From NCBI RefSeq assembly GCF_003144115.1, contig NW_020312018.1, positions 1-64,000 of the forward strand: a DNA stretch of 64,000 nt. Reading direction: 5' to 3'. Positions 52,511 through 62,354 of the stretch are shown here, piece by piece. How positions within the stretch are numbered: position 1 is the stretch's first letter; the number at the start of each line of letters is the position of its first letter. Source of the DNA: Tilletiopsis washingtonensis (taxonomy: Eukaryota > Basidiomycota > Exobasidiomycetes > Entylomatales). A model generated the notes under the pieces. The model ran no database searches. It was not told the DNA's origin and saw only the letters and a list, made by a program, of their open reading frames with translations. Made by a program: the position numbers and the translations under genes.

Positions 52511-52799
52511 GGCAGTGCATCATGCAGCAGAAGAGGGCCATGCTACTCTCAGCTGCTGCCCCCCTCATCCTCAGTCCTCCCCCACACACAGCTCATGTGC
52601 GCAATGGCAGAAGCAACCCCATCCTGGCTAGCTCAGTTGGTAGGCGGCAGGCAGGGGGGCAGTGCATCATGCAGCAGACAGGGCAGGGCTGCTCTCAGCT
52701 GCTGCCCCCCTCACACACTGTCCTCCCCCCCACACAGCTCAATTCCGCAATGACAGAAGCAGCGCACATCAACCCTATCCCGGCTAGCTCAGTCGGTAG
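52511..52799 (+). repeat. Direct repeat, two ~147-bp units
   Basis: Unit 1 starts at 52511 and unit 2 at 52658. Both begin GGCAGTGCATCATGCAGCAG, continue CTCTCAGCTGCTGCCCCCCT, then a CCTCCCCC run and CACAGCTCA, and end in the tRNA-Lys 5' half. In unit 2 that half belongs to the intact tRNA gene. Confidence 0.9.
52622..52643 (+). pseudogene. Decayed tRNA-Lys 5'-half copy 2
   Basis: TCCTGGCTAGCTCAGTTGGT-AG again matches the first 22 nt of tRNA-Lys, preceded by CACAGCTCATGTGCGCAATG like the intact gene's flank, and followed by GCGGCAGGCAGG, like the sequence after copy 1. It lies 156 bp upstream of the intact gene. Confidence 0.85.
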
Positions 52800-52874
52800 A
52801 GCGACAGACTCTTAATAAGTCTTGGTGAACCATTCATCATCTGTAGGTCGAGGGTTCGAGCCCCTCGTTGGGAG
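52778..52874 (+). tRNA. tRNA-Lys(CUU) with 24-nt intron
   Basis: A full cloverleaf folds: acceptor TCCCGGC/GTTGGGA (two G-U pairs), D-arm GCTC..GAGC, anticodon stem ACAGA/TCTGT with loop CTCTTAA (anticodon CUU), T-arm GAGGG-TTCGAGC-CCCTC, discriminator G. The 24-nt intron (52815-52838) sits after position 37, the standard place. The mature length is 73 nt before CCA. Both internal promoter boxes (GGCTAGCTCAGTCGG and GGTTCGAGCCC) are intact. It sits at the right edge of the CpG-poor block but is itself undamaged. Confidence 0.97.
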
Positions 52875-52879
52875 ATTTC

Positions 52880-52884
52880 TTTTT
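52880..52884 (+). terminator. Pol III T-run after tRNA-Lys
   Basis: TTTTT six bases past the tRNA end, with a second TTTT at 52887. Typical RNA polymerase III terminator. Confidence 0.85.
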
Positions 52885-53405
52885 GCTTTTCTTTGTTGCA
52901 CCTTTTTGCTCACCTTCCAGGAGTCCCTACTGCAGCCCTGCTTCGCTTTTTGCAGTCCCTGACTTCTCCAGTAGATGAGGGAAGCTATTTGCCGCTGATT
53001 TGTGTGCTCACAGCGTCTTGCGAGCCTGCCAGCGAGGATTTACAAGCACTTTTGCCAAAGTGCCCCCCCCCTGCTGCCACGCGCGCGCGCCTGCGACTCT
53101 CGGCTGGCGCCGCTGAGCTCTCCCAGGTCGGCGTCGCCAGCTGGAAGTATGCATAGGGCGCTGCGTTCGAGCCCCGTCAACGCTGAAGGATCTCTGCAGT
53201 GTCTGCCCTGCGCAGCCATGAGCGATCGGCTGCACGCTCCAGCTGACCCTTGTGGCTCGCAAGGCCACGCGGGCAGTGTCGACGCACACCGCGCTCAATC
53301 GATGCCGCAGCGCTGCGTGAGTGACGCACCCCTGCCTCCAACCGTGCCGTGCGCAGCCACTGATGCACACCTCCTTGCTCTTGGGGTATCAAGGACATTT
53401 CTGAC
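52885..53405. other. Gene-free stretch
   Basis: About 520 bp between the tRNA terminator and the GRDP stop. CpG content returns to host level. A GTTCGAGCCCC near 53164 resembles a B box but no cloverleaf forms around it. Confidence 0.5.
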
Positions 53406-56042
53406 CTAGAAGCCTCCACCGGCGCCGCCGCCGCCGCACGCTGCGCCAGATCCGGCAAAAGCCCCTCCCGCCAGCGCTCGACTGCCCGCACCTGCCCGCG
53501 CTGTGTGCCGCAGCAGATGTCAGCACCTATTGCCGACGCTTGTCACCTGCACCACTCACCGTTGTAGGGCACGCCGCCGCCGACACCACCCGCAGCGCCC
53601 GCATACGCCGCCGACGTGCACGACGAGAGAATCGAGGCGCCGCCGCAGCACGCGCCGTGGCCGATCTGCCAGGCGTCGCCCTGGTGGCCGACGCACGGGC
53701 CGAGGCCGTCGGGCGACGCTGGCACGTAGTAGAACGGCATGAGCGGCGTCGCGCCGTAGCCGCGCTGAAAGGCCGCGTCGTGCTCGGGGTGCGCCGTGCC
53801 CTGGCGCTGCAGGTGCTGGCGCCGCTCGAAGCGCTCGCGCGATGTGCCGTCGTCGTCGGTGAGGATCACGCCGTTGTGCTCCGACGGATGCGACGCCTGC
53901 TCGGTGCGCTCGGGCAGCGCCTTGCCCTTGGAGCCGCCAAAGAGCGAGCTGATGCGCCGCGTCTTGGTCGCCTCGGGCTTGAGGCAGCCGCAGAGCGAGT
54001 ACGGCTGGCTGTACTTCTTCTGCCACAGCTTGGCCGTGTGCTCAAACGCGCCGCTGAGCACGTCGTCGCTGATGCGGTCGTCGTGGTCGATGAAGCGGCG
54101 CAGCGCGTGGTACACGTTCTGCGCGTAGCGCCGGCCAAACAGCATGTGCGTATGCCAGCAGAGGTCCACGTCGAGTGTCGGGCAGAGCGTGACGGGCCCG
54201 TCGGACATCAGGTCCAGCCAGTTGTGGTAGCGGACAATGGCGCGCGCGCAGTCGACGTCGTGCGTGCCGGCGTCGAGCGCCGCCGGGCTGCTCCAGCCAA
54301 GCTTGCCCATCTCCTCGACAAACGCGAACTGCAAGGGCGTCAGCCGCAGCGCACAGCACAGGACGCACATGCACACACCTGTCGTTGCACGGCGAGCGCC
54401 AGGTCCACGCTGCACTCGACCAGCGGGTCCGCCTCGAGATACGCGCGAAAGATGTAGCTGATGCGCCGGTTGAACTTCGAGCGCGCACCCGCCACGAGCT
54501 CAAAGTTGCGCACGCGGTCGCTGTCCTCGGACACGCTGGCCAGCATGCTCGGCAGAGACCAATTGTGGCGCTCGGCCCATGCACGGGGGTCCTGGTCGAG
54601 ATAGATGCCGCGCTTGCCGTGGCTGTTGGCCTGCGAGAGCGCAAACCAGTCGTCGCCCGGCCGCTGGACGTGCCGGAAGAGCGGCGCAAAGACGGCCGTG
54701 GCGAGGTCGTACGTAAACTCGCGCCCGTCGAGGGCACTGAATGCGAGACCGCGCGTGGGCGCCGTTGGGCTGTTGCACCAGCGCTCGAGGTCGCGAATGA
54801 AGACGGCGCCGCGGAGGACCTGCACATTCAGCAAACGCGAACAGTCCGGGCATGGCACGCTCCAGTCTGCGTCGCCCAGGCCCTTGGCACCCGGAGCATG
54901 CGCCGATGCGCCCCACGGCACTGCACGCCGGCGTCAGCGGAGCCACCACCAGTGTGCGTCACACTCACCGAAGATGGACGCCTCGCACGACGGACAGGTG
55001 ATCGCCTTGCCCATCTCGCTCGTCTCGAGGCCCTTGGGCTCGTACACCGGGGCGATGAGGCCCAGCGCCCACGGCTCCTGCACGTGGCGCACCCAAAAGT
55101 CCTCGCCCTCGGGCAGCACCGACAGCCACGTCTGCGGGTCGAGCGAGCGGGCCTTTGGGAGAGTCAGCACACGCAGCACAGGACATTTGCTCTACTCACA
55201 GCGGCGTGCAGCGGAAACTCGACACTGCCAAGCGCAATGCGGCTGCGCAGGCGCAGCAGGTCGTCGTAGTACGCGCCCGGCGAGAGACAGTACGCATGCC
55301 AGACCAGCAGCACGTCGAGCGGCGGCATGCAGTGCGGCGGAAGGGCACCGACGAGCGGGCGCGCGCTGCCCGGACGCAGCTCGCTGATCCGCGTGGCCTT
55401 CGGCGGCGGATTGAGGCCGGCATCGGGCGCGAGGAGGATGCGCTCGAGATAGAGCTCGAGGCGGTGAGCCGCGCGACGCAGATAGTTGGCCCACGCCTCG
55501 TGGACGCGCGGCTCGGCGTCGGGCCTCGCTGGTGGCTCGCGCAGCGAAGAAGAACCCGTCTCAGAGGGCGCGGCTTGAGCTTTGGCGTACGACGGAGCCG
55601 CGGCGAGCTTGCTGGAGCCAGCCTGCGTCGAGATGGCTGGACCTTTGCTGGAGCTGGCGTCCGTCGACGCGGCTGCTGTTTCGGGAAAGCCAGCAGGTGG
55701 CAGCGTAGCTGAGCCCGTGCTCTGGCCTGCATCGAGTGGCGCCGCGGTCTGGACGAAGCCAGCAGGTGGCAGTCCGTCCAGGTGCTTGCTCGAGCCGGCC
55801 AGCTCGCAGTCAAGCTTGCTGTCGCCGCTGTACGCCGGCGTCGCGGCGGGCTGTGCCTCGGTGCCGTATGCCGGCGGCTGCGCACGGCGAGCGGCGCCGT
55901 ACACGCGGCCGCGCAGCTCGGCAAAGGCATGCAGCAGGCGCAGGTGCGCGCGCACGTCGGCGAGTGCGACAAACGACTCGACGCGCACGGTCCCGACCTT
56001 GTACGTGTCCTCGGGCACGGCAGGCATGCTGACGAGGCGCAT
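53406..56042 (-). CDS. Glycine-rich domain (GRDP/DUF1399) protein
   Basis: Fungal member of the GRDP-like family (PF07173 type); its molecular role is not established. Exons (minus) 56042-55200, 55152-54969, 54920-54379, 54328-53560 and 53500-53406 give 810 aa. Two copies of the family motif appear: PLDVLLVWHAYCLSPGAYYD in exon 1 and PTLDVDLCWHTHMLFGRRYA in exon 4. Paired cysteines (CPSCEASIFG and CPDCSRLL) may bind zinc. A Ser/Ala-rich insert with a repeated LPPAGF..TAA unit lies at about residues 80-165. The C-terminus, split over the last intron, is Gly/Ala-rich and ends CGGGGAGGGF. Confidence 0.85.
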
Positions 56043-56793
56043 ATGCGTGGAGCGCAGTGCGCAGCTTGGGCTTGGTGCTGGTGGTTGTGAGAACAGCGCA
56101 GAGCGCGACGGCGGCTCAGGGGGGATGCGGCGCGCGGTGCGCCCTCGCGGCGGCGCCTTGCGGCCACGCTACGCGCGCGCCGCGCCCCGCGTGGGGCTCG
56201 CATGCACGCAACCCGCGGGCTTCGTCTTGCCGCCGCCCGACCTTGCGGTCGCTTCCTTTCATGCTCGCTTTGCACTGTCAGCACCTCCGGCACACGGCAG
56301 CGACCCGAGATCGAGACCAGCTCGGTCTGCACCCTACGCTAGAGGCGCACCCGCTGCGCTCGCCTCGACTCAGAATGCCGCGCTGCGACACGCCGTGCCT
56401 GCTCTGGCTGCCAGACAGCCGCGTGCGAAAGGTGGCACAACCCGGCCATCGTCTCTTCTCACCAAGGCACCGCGGCTCTTCTCTCGTCTGCGCCACACGA
56501 AACATGACTTGTGATGCACAGCAGCCACGACTTTTTGAGCAGGATTGGCGTGTGCGACGCCTTGGAGCTCCGAGCAGTCGAGTGCATGGCCTCATCCGCT
56601 GCCGGCATCCAGTGCAGCCTGGGACTTCCACCATCGGCTCTGCAGTGCCGCACGAGCCGGCTGCTCGCTATGAGAGGCTCAATGTGATGCGCATGATTGC
56701 CGTGGGTATGATGCAGTGAACCCTCCCCTCCCCCGCGATTTCGCTCGCGGCCTCTTGGCCCAGCGCTCCTGGCCCCGCAGCGCTAGTCCGCGC
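56043..56793. other. Gene-free stretch
   Basis: About 750 bp between the GRDP start and the stop of the next minus-strand gene. No supported ORF or RNA; probably GRDP promoter plus a neighbour's 3' UTR. Confidence 0.45.
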
Positions 56794-57997
56794 TCAGCTC
56801 GCGCCCCTTGTGCGCAGAGCCCGTCCACGCTCGACGCTCTCGCGCATCTCGCGCTCAAACGGATCGGCTTGCTTGCGCGCTCTTTGTCCCAGGCGCCGCG
56901 CGAGGGCCGAGGCGCCAGCGCTCTCGCCCAGATGCTGCGCCGCCCGCTCGCGTGTCGTCGGCCGCGCCAGCTCCTCGAGCGCCCGCGGCAGTGGCACGCT
57001 GGTGCGGTTGCGCGGCTGCGGCGGCGCAGGCGCAGCCGACGGACGAGGTGGAGGAGCAAGCCGAGTCGTGCCGCCGCCACGACCATCGCTGCCGCCGATG
57101 CCGACGCCCTCTCGCGAGCGAAAGGCGGCAGAGGCACCGAGCATGCGGCTGGTCGTCAAGGGCGGCGCACCGCCAGGCAGCTCGCGACGAGCTCTTTCGT
57201 GCGCAAAGATGCGGCGCAGCTGCGCGCTCGACGTCGTCTCGGCGTGTGCAGCAGCGGTAGCGGCTGCAATGCGTGCTTGCCGTGCGCCTGGCCGCCCGCC
57301 GAGAAGCGTGCGCGCAGAGGTGCTGCCCGACGCGGTGCTGCCGCTGCGCGAGCGCGCCGACGACGACGGCGCATAGTGGTGCGAGTCGGGCGCCAGGCCG
57401 GCGAGCGCGCCGGGCGAGGGCGCCGAGGCGAACGTCGGCACGGTGCGGTGCGAGTGCGACGCCTCGGTGGCGGCGACGGCCCAGCGCGTCGTCAGGTCGC
57501 GCAGCTCCTCGAAGATCGCCTCCTCGTCGGTGGCGCGCTCGGCGGCGCCGCCCGAGACGACGGTGTATGTGAGGTACTGGCGGTGGCGTGTCAGCCGACA
57601 CAGCCCACTCGCTCTGCACTCGCTGCGCAGCTCGCCCCCACGACGCCGCGCATCCCGCATCACTCCAGCGCCGCAGCACTCACCCGCGTGTCGGCGCGCA
57701 GCTCGACGGCCTGCGTGCAGCACGGCAGCGCTGCCGAGTAGCTCCACACATCGTGCCCCTCTGCCGCGCGCAGGCGTCTGCGCGACGCATCGAGGACGTC
57801 TGCACGCGGCGTGTGCGCGCCGCAGCGTGCGCTGCGCATGGCGTGGTCAGCGAGGCGGCGCACGACCACGCCGCAGGGGCCACGCACCACACGACGGCGA
57901 AGGGCAGCGGCAGGCGCACGAGGCCGAAGCCGACCTGCGAGGCGGCGAGCGGCGCATCGAGCGGGCGCGGGGCGTGCGGCTGCGGCTGCGGTGCCAT
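56794..57997 (-). CDS. Divergent YJU2/CWC16 (CCDC130-like) splicing protein
   Basis: Probable relative of YJU2/CCDC130, spliceosome proteins that promote branching. Exons (minus) 57997-57888, 57831-57684 and 57576-56794 give 346 aa. Aligning segments: FGLVRLPLPFAVVCARCGAH (family: VRFEMPYNIWCDGCKNHI), then WSYSAALPCCTQAVELRADT followed by RYLTYTVVSGGAAE (family: ..MKCHLC..IEMQTDPANCDYVIVSGA), and later AQLRRIFAHERARREL (family LR..FR..KK). It lacks the usual N-terminal YYPPDF segment, and the second CxxC is altered to CCTQ, so zinc binding may be weakened. The C-terminal half is Ser/Ala/Arg-rich. Identity is moderate; a degenerate paralogue is possible. Confidence 0.6.
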
Positions 57998-58549
57998 CGT
58001 GGCGCGTGAGGAGGTGGAGGCGGGAAGGCAAGAGGGGCGAGGCGGCGCGCCGCGGCGGCGGAGCGTCATGCCGCGCGGCTGCTGCTCCCACGCCAAGGGC
58101 CATGCGTTGCATCTCCTGGCTCTCGCAGCATCATGGCCCGCTCGGACGCTTGATCACCATGTCCAGTCGCAGTGCTCGTCCAGGATATTCGTTATGAGGC
58201 CCGTCAAGCGCGGCGCCGGCGCGACGGGCTGCGCGTGGGAGGAGGTGGCGTCTAGAGATACATCGGAGGAGTCGTGAGGGTCGTGAGGGACGTGAGCGTG
58301 GGGGAGAAGAGAGGAGGTCGTGAGACGTGCCAGCAGCGGGTGCTCCGGCGCGTCCAGGGTGCGTGATCCATCGAGGATCGTGAGGAGAGAGAGCAGCGGT
58401 CCAGCCAGCCGTGCGAGGGAGCGCAGTCCAGCTTCGCGTGGGAGGCGACGGCGGCACAGCCGTGCGTCTGGGGCGCGCGCAGGCCAGCTTCGCGAGAGAG
58501 AGGTGCGAGCAGCGGCGCAGCCGGCCTCGTCCATGGCATGAGGTCCAGA
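57998..58549. other. Gene-free stretch with short CGTGAG-type repeats
   Basis: About 550 bp. Near 58267-58325 is a run of GTCGTGAGG-like units, and further GAGAG repeats follow. An open frame continues here from the glucanase only if its last intron is ignored. Confidence 0.45.
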
Positions 58550-60918
58550 CTACTGCGCCGGTGCATCGACTGCTGACGCGTCGACAGTCGGCGCATCGAC
58601 AGCAGGCGCATCGAGAGCCGGCGCATCGATGAGGTCGCGCGACTCGGGCCCATCGGCGCGCTGCATCTCGTACTGGTGGCGGTTCTCGTCGGGTCCACGG
58701 CTCGGCGCAAAGCCCGAGGCATCGCGCGTGCCAAAGTAGAAGGGCTCGCACGGGTCGTCGCCTGGGCGATAGTGTGAGCGCAAGGCGGGCGAGCGGCCAG
58801 GCGGAGCACTCGCCGTACGGCTTGGCGTCGAGATCATACGGGTTCCAGCCGTTCTCGAGGCCGGCCTTGTAGCTCTGCGAGAGTGTCAGCATGCGCCAGA
58901 AGTGCGGCGGCATCGGGAGCACTCACCCAGTCGCGAATGTCGCGGTTCTTCCAGGCCCAGGCACTAGAGGAAATGCCAGTCAGCAAGGTGTCGTCGAGCT
59001 GCAGTGTTTGGGGCGCTGCAGCGACTCACATCTGCGAGGTGGAGCAAGTCAGCGAATGTGCAACGCTTTCATCAATGATCACGACTCACCCATCCCGAGC
59101 CGGCCGTCTCAAACACGTGGCGCTGCACGGCAGAGTTGCGCGCCATAAAGGCCATGTACTTGACGCTGAAGGGGTAGTCGCGGCCACGCGGGAACTTGAC
59201 AGGGCCGACGGGCAGGTCGCGGTCCTCGGGGCGGTCGCCGCTGGGGCCGTTGAAAGCTGCACGCAGGTGAGCAAGGCAGCGAAGAGGACGCAAGTCGCAC
59301 CACTCACCCATCTCGCCGGCAATTGTCGCGTACTGCAGCTGTGACGCCGCAAAGACGGGCAGCAGCGAGCAGACCTCGGCGAGGCGCTCGCTGTCCTTCA
59401 TGCGCTTCTGCTCGTCGGTGTAGACAAAGTACGGGTCTAGAAACGTGTCAGTCTGGGCGATGCACGACAATGCTGCCGCCACTCACGGGTGTCGAGCAGG
59501 GTGCGCTCGCGCTTCTTCTTGCTGAAGAAGTTCTCCCACGCGCCGGGCGTGATGAAGCCGTCGTGGAACGCCATGAGCGTCGGGGCGCCTGTCTTGACGA
59601 TCTGGTCGCGTGCGTAGGGGTAGACTGCAGAGGTGTCAAGTCAGCAAGCGCGTGGCCATTGTCCCTCGCATCACTCACACTCGTTGAGCAGCTCCTTGAC
59701 GTCGGCGTCGCGATTCGCAGCGGGCTGTGTGCGGCGCGTCAGCAGTGGTTCACCGTCGTCACTCGCGATGCGCACCTCATTGACCGCCTCGATGGCCGTG
59801 ACGGTGCCGTGATACTGAGGCTTGGTGAACTCCTGGACGAGGCGGTTGTAGGCGTACTGCGTCTGCTCGTAGTACTCGCGCCGCTTGGCCCAGTTGATGG
59901 GGCCAGCCTTGCCCGAGTTGTCGTAGCCGTTCTGCGAGCCCGGCACGCCGTGCAGGTCTGCGCAGCGTCAGCGCACGACCACAACGCCGCGCACACCCAC
60001 ACCACTCACCGACCCACACCTTGAGGCCGTGCTTCTTGGCCCAGCCGCACGCCTCTTTAAGCTTGGCGAACTGGTTGAAGGTGTAGTACTGGCCGCGCGG
60101 GCCGATGGCCTCGGCGAACGCCCAGTAGCCGATCGGAATGCGCACCTGTGCAGCGAGTCAGCCAGTGTGCAGCACACGCAGCCTGTCATGCTACTCACGT
60201 GGTTCAGGCCGGCGGCGGCAATCTGCCGGAACTCGTCCTCGGTCATCCACTCGTCGAGATGGCGCTTGATGATCTTCTCGACGGCGCGGTAGTTGCCGTA
60301 CAGGCCCATCGTCCACTCGTCGATGATGGCGCCGTACGGCGCATTGACGACCTGGCTGTTGAGCTCGCCGAAGAGCGCCGCGTCCATCCACGCCTCGAGC
60401 ACGAGCCAGTTGCCGAGGTTGACGCCGCGCACCTTGTCGCGGCGGTAGTCGAAGCCCGAGTCGGCCTGGCGGAAGGACGAGGCCGAGGCGTTGTTGCGCA
60501 GCACCAGCTCCTCGCCCTGCGTCGGCACGGCGAAGCTGCGCCGCGTGTGCGGGTTCCACGCGGGGCGACCGCTGGCGGCGGGCAGCAGCGTGCGGCGCAA
60601 GTACGGCAGGTCGACGCCGACGGCCGCGGCGTAGCCGTCAAGGCGTGCCGAGGCGGCGCTGATGTTGTCGACGACACGGTCGGCCCAGGCGGGGCGCTCG
60701 TGCCACTTGCCGCGCTCTAGGGCCTCGGCGGCGGCGTAGCGCGCCTGGTAGAAGGCCGGGTCGTCGCGCGGGTTGGGAAAGGAGAGAGGCGCATCGAGCG
60801 CCGGGTCCTCGTGGACAGAGATGTAGGGGCTCTTGCCGCGGTAGGTGCGCAGCGCGGGGAGGGCGAGGGACGAGGCGGCGAGGCTGGCCACCAGGGCAGC
60901 GCGGGAGAAGAAACGCAT
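58550..60918 (-). CDS. Secreted GH5 exo-beta-1,3-glucanase
   Basis: Wall-remodelling glucanase of family GH5 (EXG1 type). Eleven exons (minus): 60918-60199, 60145-60010, 59957-59776, 59724-59679, 59624-59487, 59436-59308, 59256-59090, 59031-59030, 58963-58927, 58874-58814 and 58761-58550; 609 aa. A signal peptide (1-20) is followed by a ~130-aa pro-like region, then RGVNLGNWLVLEAWM, VRIPIGYWAF, DLHGVPGSQNG.., acid/base Glu346 in VNEP, LLDTHPYFVY and nucleophile candidate Glu449 in IAGEM. GWIAWAWK (505-512) matches the GWxFWxWK consensus only if a 2-nt exon is spliced in. The penultimate exon ends at a GC donor (GCGAGT). The C-terminus has a repeated DAP(A/T)V tail. Single-base changes to this model would break the family alignment. 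Confidence 0.88.
58553..58626 (-). repeat. Imperfect 15-bp coding repeats, GH5 C-terminus
   Basis: About five tandem 15-bp units built on GCGCATCGACAG/GCCG encode repeated (A/V/L)DAP residues at the end of the glucanase. Unit number could vary between strains by slippage. Confidence 0.75.
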
Positions 60919-62354
60919 CGGAGAGGAGAGAGAGAGGCGGGGAACACGATGGAGAGGAGGAGCTGGGCGGCGACGGGCGGCAGCTTATGTACGGCCAGGC
61001 TCGGGGTTGCAGCGGAGGGCATCCGCGCGGCAGGCCTCCGAGCATCGCGTGTTGTGCGGCGACATGGACGCGTCTCGAGCGGCGCATGGCGGCGAGCAGC
61101 GATCTCAGCGCAGCTGCCATGCAAGGCGCCGGCCGACCGACGCCGGGAGTGGCGCCGGTGCTGCCGCATGAAGACGACGGAAGGGCTCTCGGGCGATCCT
61201 GGCTGCTTGTCTGCGTCCGCGGCTGCCGTCTGGCGCCGAGGGCGCGGGTGCACGCTTGGCGCCGGGTGCGTGCGCGCCACCCTCCGGCCCAGTGGCTACC
61301 GATCTGGCGTGAACAGCGCCCGATGAGGCCAGCGGCAGCATGCCGCCGCTCTGAGATGCCGAGCGCTGCGCCGTGCTATACGCCGAGGCAGCCTCGCAGT
61401 CGGCGCAGTGGCGGCAGCGTCAGCAGGCCTCATGCAGCGCGAGGATCTGTTTGTGGCGCATACGCGCCCGTCGCGCGCATGCAGCGCAGCCGGCGGCCCG
61501 AACAGGCAGGTGCAGGCGCGAGGTGCCGCGCCGCGAGACGCCGTCGCTTGCGCTTGGCGAGCTGGCGCAGCTCGAGCCGAGCTCTTGCGGCGGCGCCAGC
61601 CTCATCTGCCGCCTGCCGAGCCCTCACATTGTCCTGCGGCGCAGCCGCAACAGCGGCCGGCGCGCGCTTGCATGTCATCTGTGCTGCGGGACGAGCGTGC
61701 AGGAGCATGAGATGAGCGGCATGCGGGCGCCGGCCGCTCTGCAGGATGAACGCACGGACCGAAAGGGCGCTGACGCAGCGGGCGCAGGAGCGCCAGGCGC
61801 AGTCGAGAAGCTCATGCGTCGAGAGTGACTGCGGCGGAGCGTGACGTGCGCAGGACGGCGAGGGCATCGAGGGCAGTGCGGGCAGATCACGATGCCGCCG
61901 CCCAGGCGCGCCGATGGGGGAGCACACGCCCGCTGCCGCTGCCGCGCCTCGTCGCGCCGTCGCGCCGCCGAGCTCGGCAGCATCAGCGCCTTCATCTCGG
62001 CTCGCGCCGCTGCCGTCGTGGCGGCGTCTCGGCGCGGAGGAGCGCGTGCGCAGGAGGAGAGGAGACGGCGGCACGAGCGCAGAAGGAGAGGGAGCGGGCC
62101 GCGTGGGAAAGCAATCTCGCGCAGCTTGGCGTGGGAGCAGCTGGGTCGGCGCACGTGACGCGTACGGCTGCCTCCACTCGGCGCTTCGAGGCGCGTCTGG
62201 AAGCAGTGCAGCAGGCGTGAGAACGCAGGCACCTGGGCAGTGTGCGGCGGTGCGGGGCGCGTCGAGGCGCGGTTTGCTCGGGCTCAAGACGCGGCAGCGC
62301 ACGGCCGCATCGCCAGTGCACCCCCTTCTCCTCTCTCTCACACACACACACACC
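60919..62354. other. Gene-free stretch between divergent genes
   Basis: About 1.4 kb between the glucanase and DnaJ start codons. It must hold both promoters. The last 25 bp are a CTCTC(CA)n leader ending at the DnaJ ATG. No heat-shock element array is clear by eye. Confidence 0.5.

Larger units (their letters stand above)
46626..52777. mobile_element. CpG-depleted decayed mobile-DNA block (fossil)
   Basis: About 6.1 kb whose base use breaks sharply from the rest: few CpG and many TpG/CpA (for example 47341-47400 has one CpG and eight TpG, while 45541-45600 in HMG1 has five CpG and four TpG). That pattern fits old methylation-driven or RIP-like decay of repeated DNA. Coding-like stretches appear on the minus strand near 47440-47760 and on the plus strand near 49550-51540; one at about 51620-51680 has a CxxC...H...C zinc-finger-like spacing. 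The block looks heavily broken. I cannot assign a family. Two tRNA-Lys 5'-half copies divide it into at least two parts. Confidence 0.6.

Noticed and set aside
53090-53185. Second tRNA suggested by GTTCGAGCCCC near 53164
   Set aside because: No acceptor or D-arm pairing around it, so no cloverleaf.
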